Shown: positions 1 through 11,900 of the stretch, piece by piece | Layout of the letters: every line of letters begins with the position of its first letter | How positions within the stretch are numbered: the first letter of the stretch is position 1 | NCBI GenBank assembly: GCA_016165875.1 | Contig: JABBOT010000082.1 | Location: 4,143,168-4,207,167 of the forward strand | Source: Acanthopleura granulata | Taxonomy: Eukaryota > Mollusca > Polyplacophora > Chitonida > Chitonidae | Direction: 5' to 3' | Length of the DNA: 64,000 bases | Notes under the pieces: generated by a model | What the model saw: the letters and a program-made list of their open reading frames with translations, nothing else | Database searches by the model: none | Told to the model about the DNA's origin: nothing | Position numbers and translations under genes: made by a program

Positions 1-2225
1 TGGAGGGGACAGCTAACAGAGAGCATTATCTTAATGTCTCAAACTTTCAACAAATTAGAACGGTGCGTATTTTCACAAACAGGAAGACGTTATTTTGCCC
101 ATTTTGAACCAATAAATGCATAGGGACATGCCAGAAATGCATGATTTGGAATTTGATGCTCTTACAGCACTATAAATTATGAACACTTAGGTTATAACTT
201 AATGTTTATCATATAAATTGTGTAAAGATTTAAACTAAAACTTCCTTTGAAAAAGGTAGCTGCCATATATATGATTTGACAAATATGAAGAAGTTATTTC
301 CTTCATAATGAAACAATAAATGCACGTGGACATGCCACAAAAGTTTTTCAATGCTAGCAAATATACTTCTCAAATATTCTGGCGTAATGTCTTCCAATTA
401 TTGTTTCAATTACTCAAAAAATTATTAAGGTAAATTAATCTTGACTACAATTAACCCTCTTCCAAAACCAAGCCTTTCAATTCAACAGTTACTGTACTAC
501 TAGAAGCCCATCAATCACCAACCTGTAGACGAATCACATCTTCTCACTCAGAGTGAAGGTTAGAACTCAATAAGTACCTGTATGATGCCCAAGTTCAATT
601 AGCGCGAAGACATTTCAATTAGGTAATCCAATTAACACCTGGGATCAGGTGAGATCTCTCATGTCCACAGCTCACACAAGTGAGAGGCTTATCTAACAGG
701 CAGATCAACAGGTAACCAGGGCAGATGGAAACACTGTGCTGTACAAGTCGCTCCGATAGTCACTTCACTTTTACTTTCCCCATGCATGTCCACTGGATAT
801 AGGTAAGCTTGATTCATTGGTGATTATTCAGTAACATTCTGGCCAAAAAGGGGACACATCAGACCGTGGAAATGCCAGCCTCCTTTCGTACTGATATTGC
901 TTAAAACCACATTTACCTAGATCGTAAGTTACACATTTAACCTAAAATAACATGCATTTCAAAAGTTTCTTGATTTAGGTGACTGCTATGGAGGGCAAGA
1001 CAATACAGAACTTGAAAAACTGTATTTTTGACCCTACATTACACAAATGATCACTTAATATTGAATTAACCTAAAAATGCAGCTTCATGTTTGAAAATAC
1101 ACTGCTGCCAGGTGTAAACGCCAACGGAACATTTTAGGGAGAAGAATTTGAGAATCTCAGTTATCTACCTGGTTCAAAAACCTTTATATGTCGAAGATAT
1201 CCCCTCATCAGCTTTGGCTGCACATCTCCTGATTGACAATCCAACCTCTCGACAGACCAGCGACTAATGAGTTTAATATGGAAATCACCCTGTTTACCTG
1301 TCACTCAGGTGTGAACAGGTGTAAACATTAAGACAGCAGGTGATAGTACAACTCCACAGGTAGCCTCTATCTCTTGTCATTAGGACAGCTTAGCGACCTA
1401 GAACAGCTTTACAGCTTTGTTTTCAAAAAGAGGTTGGCCACTATTTCAGCTACATGTGTACCCTTTCACTTTCACTGCCCGTTGTTTAACAGCTGTCAAG
1501 CCCTCACCATTAAGACCTGAATGACCAGTTAATGTGGGGCAGTTTTTGGTAAGATTCTACTAAGGCTGTTATCAAGTGGTCCAGACCTATGGTTAACTGT
1601 AATGATAGTGTTCTACATCTAGTATTAGAGACTCGGGGGGGGGGGGGAGAGAAGAGCTGTCACAGCAGATCACAATTAGAGCTGCAAGCTGACAAACATT
1701 TTTGTACCAAAAAATTTATATATACAAAACTTCTCAAACATTCTTTTGAACCTCACCTGATTCTTTCTCAGTATTTACAAACACCGGATCCAACACAGTT
1801 AGTTTTGGGTGACAAAGGGTCTACTCCAAACCTCCAGTTCTATCCACAACAACCAGACAAGTGGCTCTGAAGTTGAATCTATATCAATCAGTGACTCATC
1901 ACCAATAAAAATGCCACTAATTGTTCACTCATTAACATGCATGCTAACCACTTCAGTTGTTTCGTTGCTGTTGCCCGCTCTTGTTGCTAATTAAGACCTG
2001 GATGTTGTGATAGCTGGCCACACCAAAACCACAACAACAGGCACACTGGTTACAGAGGTGTCCCCAACAGCTGTCCTTCAGAGCAGTTACTGTATTGTCT
2101 CTCTTGTCAACTTGCAGCCACACAAAAAGTTATTTATAACTGTCCTGGTTTTTTTTTTCTCTGTGTATAAGGCTGGTTGCTTGCTGCATCATGCAGGCTT
2201 CCGGTTCTGAACTTATCATCATCCT
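1..2225. other. Unique non-coding DNA, no gene seen
   Basis: AT-rich single-copy sequence. It has no convincing exon and no repeat apart from an 11-base G run near 1636-1646. Two groups of CAGGTR hexamers lie at 637-715 and 1295-1362; the second is listed separately. Short open frames at 1589-1870 and 1809-2210 have no splice context or recognisable composition and look accidental. Confidence 0.6.
1295..1362. promoter_or_regulatory. Cluster of five CAGGTR E-box sites
   Basis: Five CAGGTG/CAGGTA hexamers lie within 68 bases: TACCTG 1295-1300, CAGGTG 1306-1311, 1316-1321 and 1337-1342, and CAGGTA 1357-1362. CAGGTR is the known core of Snail/Zeb zinc-finger sites and a subset of bHLH E-boxes. 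About 0.07 hits would be expected by chance here (both strands, even base composition). Regulatory function is inferred from density alone. Confidence 0.3.
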
Positions 2226-2586
2226 CACACACAGACACACACACAGAGTACACACACACGCACACGCACACACAGAGTACATGCACACACACACACAGAG
2301 TACACACACACACACACATGCACACGCACACACACAGAGTACACACACACACACACGCACACACAGAGTACATGCACACACACACACACAGAGTACATGC
2401 ACACACACGCACACACACACACACACAGAGAGTACATGTACACACACGCACACACAGAGTACATGCACACACACACACACACACAGAGTACATGCACACA
2501 CACGCACACACAGAGTACATGCACACACACACACACACAGAGTACATGCACACACACACACACACACACGCACACACAGAGTACAT

Positions 2587-2651
<65 letters not shown>

Positions 2652-2655
2652 GCAC
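2226..2655. repeat. Compound (CA)n microsatellite with AGAGTACATGC interruptions
   Basis: About 430 bases of CA/TG dinucleotide repeat. It is broken at intervals of roughly 30-50 bases by variants of AGAGTAC(ATGC), with scattered CG steps. The longest pure run is about 2588-2643, near 28 CA units. The interruptions recur with the same flanks, so the locus is partly a minisatellite whose unit is 'CA-run plus AGAGTACATG'. Open frames on both strands (His-Thr, Cys-Val repeats) follow from the dinucleotide and are not genes. Long CA/TG tracts are known to be able to form Z-DNA. Confidence 0.95.
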
Positions 2656-5366
2656 AGTTACCAAGCTGACATGATGTACAATATCTACATCACACATGTC
2701 GACAATCAAATGCAAGGTACCATCACACAGCTTGATGATTTGTTATCCCTCACTGTCAAACATCTAGAAATTTAATGAAATCATGTTTACATGTATGATC
2801 AAAATCGAATTACATGTAAGAAAGATACATAAAATCTTCTCGCATTATTGGAAATTAAAAGAGTGCTTCAAACCTGTTACACCTAAGCACTGAAGTAATA
2901 CACACACACAGAGAGAAACTCTCGCTACTGAACATAATATTTAGTTGGTAAGTGTTGTCCAGCGTAATTACCAGATCTCAACATCTCAATCCCAGCTTAA
3001 AACAGCTGGTATCCACAGACTTTTCTCTCATGAAAGCAAAACAAAAACAGTTGTTTTCCTTTGCTTAATTGTCTTGGCCTGGTAATTAGTCTACTTTAAA
3101 GTCAGTGGATTACTTCTGTCTGAAGTGTCCCAGTTACAGTAACCTCATGTACATATGGCATTGAAGGGGTCGTATGCCCAAACTCAAAGATTATCCAGTG
3201 GTCCCACCAGGACAATTATGCGAGTAACAATCCCTGAACATAAAGGACATACAATCAAGAGACAGAATGGTCAGTGACTGTCTATGGCCCCTATAGTAAT
3301 ATGGTCAAGTTTTCACACACACATGCTGACCAAGAGTGTATTATCACCTCCATGACAAAAGAGTACATCTGGCTTTGGCTGAGCAAACACGATGACTCCC
3401 ACTGAAGGACTAATTGAAAGGGTGAGACGATACAGGCATGTGAATGACACACAGATCAAAACACCTTTTGACAAACTTTAGCATAGCGTGTTCAACAGAC
3501 AGATCAGTAAACCATTGACAATGCAAGAAAAGAGAGTTTCTCGTTTGTCGAGAATCATCAAGAACAGGAAAGGGCTTGAAGGAATGATTGATGTATGGAA
3601 TGCAGGTTTTTGAAAAGAACTTGAAACTTCAGAATATCACCTGCTCTTCAGGACAGGAAAACTCTTTTCAGCAATCATCCATTCATAAAACTTGGTGACT
3701 GTACTTTGCTTCCTTACCTCTGAAGGAAATACAGAGACAACACAAAACTGAATGTAGTAAAATTGAGGAAATGTACCACAGTGAACAAGCTGCTGGCTAA
3801 TGACACCTGCAGTTTTAACACGATATCTGTACACTTGAGTAGGTTCTCAACAGAAACGCTACAAAAATACACTTCCTTTGATGTGTGACTAATTGTGCAC
3901 TGTTAACACTACACCTAGCTTTATAAAGGCCTCACAGGATATGGAATGATATCTATAGTTGGCACGTGACAATTTTCACTTATATTTCAGGAAAATCATA
4001 AGCGGAATCTGATTTCCTCTTTGCACAAGAACCTAAGCCAAAACATGATCAACTTGATGCATCACCCTGAGTGTACAGGGACAATGCTCACTAACCGAAT
4101 CTCATGCGGTAAAGTCCGCTATGTAAATCTGCCTGACTACACTTAATTGGCCAGCACTGTGAAGGCAGTAAGCCTGACAGAGTTATTCCCCCTGATCTGT
4201 CATCAGCCTCAGTACCCTGTCGAGACTGCTGTGCTCTCACACAGACAACATATAAAGACATCTATGTTCACAATACCCAACATGCCATTTCTTATAATGA
4301 CTTTCAGTGAAAAGTGAAAACTTTACAAATAACAAAAGAACAATAAACACACATTTGGACAAATACACAATACCAGAATATTAGAACAGGTTATAGGCCT
4401 TCTATATGAAAGGTTCAGATGCTGAACAAAATCAAAAGGGAATGTAACAACAAATTTAACAATGCCGGCTTTAAAATGTACAATTCTACATATTTCTGAT
4501 CAATTTTAGCAGCAGATACACATGTAAGAAGAAGGAAACACTGATCATAAATTTACACACATGAAAGTCACTGCAATGATAATCAAGACACTGGAGAATC
4601 CAAGTATGACAAACTAACAGAGTGAAGCCTGTTTTCATGCCTGTTTTGATTCTTTGCCAATACCGGTTCTCTAAACGCATCTGGCAGACTACCAAATTGG
4701 TGAAGATAAATATAGGGAAGTATACATAACAAATCTAGATTCCACCTGCATTGTATGCTCAGGACATCTGCTTTAACAGATACATCTACCTGTACATGTA
4801 CTTTGATAATGACAGACAAAACTCCAGACACACGAACATGTGAGCATTGTAACATCATCAATACAAGGTTTATTTCTTTATATTTCACAGCAATTTTCAG
4901 CCAATTTCAGCAATACTGGATTATGGGTGTAGATAATTCAAAAGAGCATCAAGGAGCCTTCATCATCTCCGAAGCTGCAGCCTACAGGCAGGGATATAAA
5001 TGGTACTGATTGTACTGATTTTGACCTGTGCATGTGACATTTTTGTATTTTTTTTTCATTTTTGGATATTTTTAAATCACTTTCAAAATTATCTCCTTCG
5101 TGGTAAGAATTCAGCTTATCACAAGAAAGCTAAATAAATGTTATTATTATTCTCATGAGTGAAAACAAAAGCATTCAACTTACAACTCAGCTCAATTTTT
5201 AGATTTAGGCAAATAAAAACTGAACCTCCAGAGACAATTGACACCTGAATCTTTTGGTTCCATGATCAGGGTTAAACAGCCGTTTTCATATTCCCTCCCA
5301 TTGCTAATGAAAACAGACTGGCCACCCATCAGAGAACAAAGAACCAATCCACAACAGCATGTACAC
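2656..5366. other. Unique non-coding DNA, no gene seen
   Basis: AT-rich sequence with scattered short open frames (up to 101 codons at 4583-4888, minus), none with convincing splice sites or recognisable protein sequence. A short ACACACACACAGAGAG stretch occurs near 2900. I see no dispersed repeat. Confidence 0.55.
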
Positions 5367-5425
5367 TGACCAATGTACATGCCATTGGTCAATGTACATG
5401 ACTGATGACATGTATATTGGTCAGC
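5361..5425. repeat. Small inverted repeat with ATTGG cores
   Basis: TGACCAATG (5367-5375) is followed after 7 bases by its exact reverse complement CATTGGTCA (5383-5391). CAATGTACATG occurs twice (5371-5381, 5390-5400), and ATTGGTCA recurs near 5416. ATTGG is the reverse CCAAT core. The same GATTGGTC word forms the 27-bp tandem repeat at 27259-27339. Confidence 0.45.
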
Positions 5426-6570
5426 TGTACTGGTTCATTCTAGAGCGGTCCAATAGAAAACAAGGTTACCAGTGTCAACTGCACCAGCTGTGCCAGAGTT
5501 AAATCCCCTTGACAAAACAGGATTACCAGACACACCAGGTGACACCACTTCTAATTAACTTCAAGGGGACAAGTCAATTCCCTGAATAAAGGGTGAAACA
5601 CTGCTCAGTTGTAAACAACCAGATTATAAGCACAGTTAGTTTCAATAAGTTCAAATCCAGGAGGTCAACCTACTTTTGGCAGAAAATCGCTTATCAAACT
5701 TTGTACAAGTGAAGAACTTCCCTGTCCTTTGCATGTTTCACGTGATCAAAGGCAACTTTCAGATGGGAAAGGAACATTTAAGAAGTTGAAATTTTAAGAA
5801 AACTATAACTTTCTTCAAGGAAATGAAGAATACGCACAGGCAGTTTCTTACTTGCCGAATTTTAGAACTTAACTGACATACAAATATCACCTGTATATGT
5901 ACATATCCAACAGCATTATCATTTCTACAGATCAAACACTATTAAGAGACCATGTGAAAAGTTACAGGAATAGGCAGTGCATATATTTACAGCTGACACT
6001 CTTTTAATAAAGTGTACTTCCGATTTCTACATGAAACAGTTTAATCCAACAAACAAAAAAAGTTGTGAGGTAATGTACTTAAGTCAGAAACAATGTCAAC
6101 AGCTTCCACATCCATGATACATCCGTAAACATGGTAACAAGTGCTAGTCAAACCAAACAACATATTCCAGGTGAAAATTCAAATGTCCACTAATTCTTTG
6201 TCTACTTTGCAAAATACAACAAACATGTTCCAAAAAAGAAGCAACCTGCACATGTACACTCAACATAGTCTTAAGTGAAATAAATTGGACACAGTGGTAT
6301 ACTGACACTAAAAGGCCTCACACCTCATAGACCCTTGACGACAAAAGGCCATGTTTACACGCTCTTGGCTGTGTTCACATTCCACCCTGACACTAATGTA
6401 TTTAATATAGGCCTTAACTTGACAACCTTTGATTACAGGTAAGAAAGCAGACAGGTAAAGCACCAATTAAAATGGGATTTTCTGAACAGGGGTCATTATA
6501 CTAAAAAAGTGATTTAACAACTAAGAACTCGCTGGCTCAAAACTGTTTTCTATGTAGCACATTTCTTTAC
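5426..6570. other. Unique non-coding DNA, no gene seen
   Basis: AT-rich stretch with no open frame of interest and no clear repeat. CAGGTG/CACC words near 5521-5546 are the only recurring motif. Confidence 0.55.
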
Positions 6571-7050
6571 GGGGAAAGACCTCATAAAAATGAACTTATG
6601 ATGACAGAAAGGAGCATTAAAAACTGTGTCTGAAAATACCTTCACTGATTTTTTCAGATATTTTTTAACCCAAATAAAAGCAGTCACATGTTTTGATTGT
6701 ATGGTGGGTTTTAGGGACCATATTAACAATGTGGTTCACAAGTGAGATCACACAACTTTTTGTACACCTTTATGTTCAGGTCTGAATAAAGTTCTTGTGA
6801 AGAGTAATCCTCTAATGTTTGCTTGTGAATAAAAATACTAATTTGACATTGAACTTCTGCTTTAGGACCATAGAAAAGTCATAATCCACATTATGAATAT
6901 GGTCCATAAAACCCACCATACAATCAAACCAATGGATTGCATTTGTTTCTATGAAATTTTTTTTTAGAAAGTCAGTGAATGTATTTTCAGATACAGTTTT
7001 TAATGGTCTTCTCACTCACCATAAGTTCATTTTTATGAGGTCTTTCCCTT
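6571..7050. repeat. Long inverted repeat, arms about 165 bp, loop about 150 bp
   Basis: The left arm (6571-6734) reappears as its reverse complement at 6886-7050. Matching blocks in order are GGGAAAGACCTCATAAAAAT, GAACTTATG, CATTAAAAACTG, TCTGAAAATAC, TTCACTGA, GATTGTATGGTGGGTTTTA and GGACCATATT. I estimate 80-85% identity over the arms, with small indels in the middle. The loop (6735-6885) is AT-rich and contains a smaller TTCACAAG/CTTGTGAA pair. A transcript would fold into a very long hairpin. It may be two head-to-head copies of an unknown repeat or a foldback transposon. The 67-codon frame at 6812-7015 lies inside and is probably accidental. Confidence 0.85.
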
Positions 7051-8733
7051 TAAGCAATAAAATGGCCCCCCACAAAGAAGTACATCAGTATATAAAGGTA
7101 TACAAAAAATACAGATGTTAAAAATTCCTGACATCTTTTTTTTTCTCTTCCCTGTTTTTCTTCTCTGCTTATCTTACATATTTAAATCACAAAATCTCAC
7201 ACACACATTAGTACTTTTTATCAACTTGGACAACAAAGGTTCAAAGCAAAGTAAAATACATGACAAAAAATAGTAAAATGCACGTAAAGACAACTCTGAA
7301 TGAGTGATTCACTGATCACATAAAATATCATCCTTGTCACAGAGGCAATTCTTCATTCTTAAATTTTTGCTCAAACCAAACAATGAAATCTAGCTATCTC
7401 AATACAACGGAATGAAACAAGAAAACCATTAATACACTACCTGTTTTGGGAATTTTTCGTATCTCAGCTCGTTTCCAGGACAGCTTTTTGCAAATGGTTA
7501 GAGCTGAGACGAGGGAATCTTGCATTGTGACGGCTCTAACATGTAATATCCAAGTGCTTTTCAAAGTCGTAATATCCAGAGGTGATTTGTAATATCCAGA
7601 CGTGTTACTCAAATGGTAATAACCACAAGAATTCTAGTAACACCAACAATGTCTCATTCCAAAGACAACAGCATGCATACCAAGCAGTTTGACTATCTTT
7701 GACTCCGAAGATTGAGATTTTTTCAAGACCAAAACTGCAGACACTCGAAAGCTCTGATACTTTCTGACACCAGAAAAAGAGAATCCCAGACAACTCATGT
7801 GAGGAGTTCTACAAATGGTAAGGACCCTATGAATTACTCCATACCAAAGAATCCGAAATCCTCACAACGTCAACTTTCTGAAATCTTAATAAACAATATG
7901 CAAATACACCTTCCCTCACACATGACAACAAGGCCCAACCCAGCATTCCAAGGATTTCATGTTAGCCTGCAGGAGCACAGAAAATGGTCAGTGACTGACT
8001 GATCATACTGACTGGTCAGTAACTCATGCCACTAGTGACAGATGCCCTCTGGTGATCTGCAGGAAATCAAATCAACACCAAGCTGAGCTGTCCACAGATC
8101 TGACTGGTACCTTGCCCTGAAGTGGTGACATGTCCAGTACTGTCCAATAGTGTACACCGACAAAGGATTGAATTCATACTGACAAGGGAAGAAAACATCT
8201 TTTCTGAATACCAATGTATTAAAATGATTTTTAACTAGAGTAATGTCTGCCTTCTTCATAAAACAAGATTTCATTGAGGCATCACTGACAGTTTTGACAG
8301 GCTATACCACAATGATCAAGTTGCCTTCATTTCGAAGAATTCATACAGATCTTGATCTCAATGGTAAATAGGATCAGAAGTTAAAGCTTTTAGGTCTTTG
8401 TACTACATTATGTCATTCCTAAATTTGTCGAAAGCTTAATTAATATTTGAGCAAAAAGCTCTTGAACACCGTTAAAACAACTGAGGATGATAGTCTTGCA
8501 TAAAATCAGTCATTAACCAATGCATCTGATATCAAAGGGCTTCAAAAGCAATTTGAATAGGCACATATTTTCTTTTTCCCACAAAGATGGTCAACATAGT
8601 TATGATAATAGTTTTTCCTGTTAAAAGACCAATTATTGAGTTCTAATGACATTGATAAATTGGCTAAAAGCATTCTGCTTTCCAAAAATTGAAGTATTTT
8701 ACAAAAAAATACCAATACAGCTGCCATGAAAGA
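7051..8733. other. Unique non-coding DNA, no gene seen
   Basis: AT-rich sequence with short accidental frames only. Near 7440-7620 the phrase 'gtaatatccaga' recurs two or three times (TAATATCCA at 7544, 7569 and 7588), suggesting a minor local duplication. No exon or transposon recognised. Confidence 0.5.
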
Positions 8734-8940
8734 CCTAAAATTTTGTCCACAAAAGTGCATTTTTAGAGGCAAATAAATGTCATAAAATGTTATTTCCATT
8801 GCTGAATATTACATTTTCCAAGTAGGGTAAGATTATGCCTTTAAAACAAACCTCAAAACAATTTCTAAAATCATCAGAATTCTCAGAATCAGGAAAAAAT
8901 AAGCCACTTAGTCATGGACGAAATTTTGGGTCATTTAGGG
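8734..8940 (+). mobile_element. MITE-like element, family 'CCTAAATGAC', copy A
   Basis: The left end CCTAAAATTTTGTCC (8734) and right end ACGAAATTTTGGGTCATTTAGGG (8918-8940, key core GGGTCATTTAGG) are imperfect inverted repeats. The interior shares ACAAAAGTGCAT, AGGCAAATAAATGTCAT and a 'TAAGCCACTTAGTCATG' type segment with the reversed copy at 60063-60270. It also shares the end structure with 31251-31440. At about 207 bp with no coding capacity, it fits a non-autonomous DNA transposon. The superfamily cannot be assigned, and a target-site duplication is not clear. Confidence 0.7.
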
Positions 8941-11900
8941 TACATGTATTGGGTTGTGCAAGGAGACAGACCTTGGCTGTAGACCACCCTTCAGCCTGTC
9001 TGGAGTAATGTCTTGATAGCCCAACCTGTGTTTAATAATTGTTAAATGGTGTGTTATAGGCCTGGGGCCACAGTTAGCTATGTAAACTATGTCAGGGAGT
9101 GAACAACCAGAGTTCCAAGGGCTCCCATCAACAAATCACTCCTCTCTCCCCCAACCCCCAGGCTCACAGCATGGTGGGGGCCAGGGAAGAAAGCTGTCCT
9201 GAGTGATTAACAGGGCTGTGTGGTCAGTCAGTGGTCTGCTCCACTGGCCACTGACCATCTGCTTCTCTCCCTAGAGCACTTGTACAGTGTGGTCAGTTCT
9301 GACAGGATTATAGAGCCAGCAGAGCTATAGTAACATTATTCCTACCACCCCCATGGTCTGTCTGTGGCTGGCCCTGGGGTAGATAGGATCATAGGGTTTA
9401 ATATTGTGTGTGTATCACCCTTCTAACCATCCTCAATGTTCCCTCCAGGCAGTGACATACAGACCACTCATGGCCACTTGAGTTAAACACACAGAAAAGT
9501 TTACAAAGAAGATGATTTCAGACCAAAATGCTAACAAATTGCAGTTAAAAACTCAGAAAAAATTGTCAGTCATTTAAAACAAAACCATTTTCACCAAATT
9601 ACTACCCTGAGACCAAAACTGATTTCTTAAGTAACACTGCTCATTTACACCAAATGTTTAAATTTTGAAGTAAGTAGGTTAGGAGGTATTTCTTACATAC
9701 CTGAATCTCAATACACACATTGGTGCCTTTTTAGTTCAGTTTGGAATAGATCAAGCTCATATTCGACAAGCTGTGAGGTTATCTGTACATATTTTTAGAA
9801 TTGTGACATCCACTGTCTCTTAAGATTACTGAAATCCATAACACAAGCCTAGCGTTTCAAACAGAAATGATACACTGGCATGTATTTCTCCTACGTTATA
9901 TTGCTCCTTAATTCAGTCCCGTGATGTGGAGGTTAGGCTCAAGAATGGAGAAAATTTAATCCCACAACCTGCATAAAAATCCCATGCATGTTGCCCAAAG
10001 TACCACCAGAAGGCCTTTCCACATACATGTACAAGTATATGCCTAGAATCCAGCCAGTCAAAACTGGGTTCAAATTATATAACTCTGTGGCGTAATCATC
10101 TGTGAAAGAATTGGGTAATTTCCCTTTAAAACCCAATACCCTGGCTTCCCCCTAAAATGCCATAATGTATATTTCATCCGGAAAATCTCTAGTACAAGTA
10201 CCCAACACGCAGAAGCCGCGTAACCAGACTGCAGGAACCCGAACCAATGACTGCAACTGCTGCAAACATCAATACTGCTTTCCATATTCATGGCAAAAAC
10301 TGTCCGCTTGCTAACTTTTGTGCAAGAGAAAAATCCCACTGATGCAATGAAATCAGGCTATATTCAGCAGTCACATTGCACAAATTTATGCAATAACCAC
10401 ATCGATAATGACTTTGCTTTGTTCATGCGACTGTACCATTATTATGTAATGCAATTATTTTCTCCCCCGTGAAAAGGGCAAATGTAGACTTTGCTTAAAT
10501 GCCATATTTTACAGCGAAAACAAAATTATACTAAATCTGTTATTCTGATGCGTGCTGTTATGCACAGTCCATTAAATAAATGAAGAATTAATGTCTGTTT
10601 TTGTATAGGCCTCTGCAAGCTAAACAACAAAGAATGAGTCCAATATAAATCTTTTCTCATTTTCTGAAAGAACCAAATTACACTCTGGTAGAGGAGTACG
10701 GACATGTTCTAGGGAAGCTATTCTTGATGCCAGATTCTCTATCAATAACGAAGACACTTAAAACTTCTGGTTTAAAAAGTATCAAATTCTATGTACAGAT
10801 GGGAGACAAAAACAGCATAAATCTTCTGATAAAGTTCCAATGAATGGCCTCAGGGTTATTACTTGCAACAATGTAAAAACTTCATATCCCCATGAAAGAA
10901 AAAGCAAACATTACATACGCGTACCTAGCACTTTAGGATAATAGCTGGCAATTGTCGTGTATGTCTAGACAAAGACCGTTTAAGTTAACTGGAATCTTCT
11001 TTAGAACGACAGTTATTTACAGGTTATTTGGAGAGGGAACAAACTAAAGCAAAAAAAAAAAATAACCCAAGAGGAAAACTACCTTAATTCAGAAATTACA
11101 GGAACATGAGTAAAAAAAGGCTGATAAAACATGACGGAACTTTTCCTTGTTCCACAACGGACCAATTAACATCTTGACATCGCGTCTGATCAATATTCAT
11201 AAACTGTTCCACTTCACCAGCTTCCTATGTAACACTTTGCGTAACCAAACCGGGACTAAAAAAAAATTTAATATGATAGCTCTGGATGTAAAAAAAATAA
11301 AGGCTTTAGGAAACAGTGCAAGAATATCATGGTTAATAAGTGATCAACAGGGGCAGGAATTTGATGTCAGGCCGCATGTTGAACATAGATAGGGACACAG
11401 AACCATCAACGAACCAGTTCTTCATTGGATAGTCACCACAATCAGCACGTAAAATATGGGAGGGTTAAGTGTGGAGGGTCACATCGTGAATCCATCACCA
11501 CTCAACTTACATCCCATAATCGAATAAATTGGCTTTTTCTCAGACTGATTTATAGGGGATTTGTGTCTAGCTGTTGAGTAAATTCGCTGCCACTAAGAGC
11601 GGCTTAACAGAGACTCTGTGATGTAAGACCTGGGCTAAACGAAACTGGAATTTGGCCTGTCACACAGGTTTTACTCGCTTATTGTCAGGAAAACCCACAA
11701 TGAAAGGAGTGACGATAAATTTGATTTTGTTCTGCTCCTATACAATCTATGTTCCCCCAGCCACAAACTTGTCAGGTATTTTACTTAAGATATTAACGCA
11801 CTTATCAATGTATAGATTTCAACATGTGGATTCCAAGATTTCAACAAATACCTCAATAAGTGGATTAAAAGCATTAAGCAGTTCAACAACTGGAATTAAA

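Noticed and set aside
2130..2775. Cys-Val and His-Thr repeat proteins of up to 194 codons
   Set aside because: Translations of a CA/TG microsatellite in several frames, with no splice or start context.
9704..9773. Minus-strand segment reading LVEYELDLFQTELKRHQCVY then stop, between CTCACAG and CAG|GTATGT
   Set aside because: A stop codon lies inside shortly before the donor, and the region may be part of a decayed repeat. Not listed as an exon.
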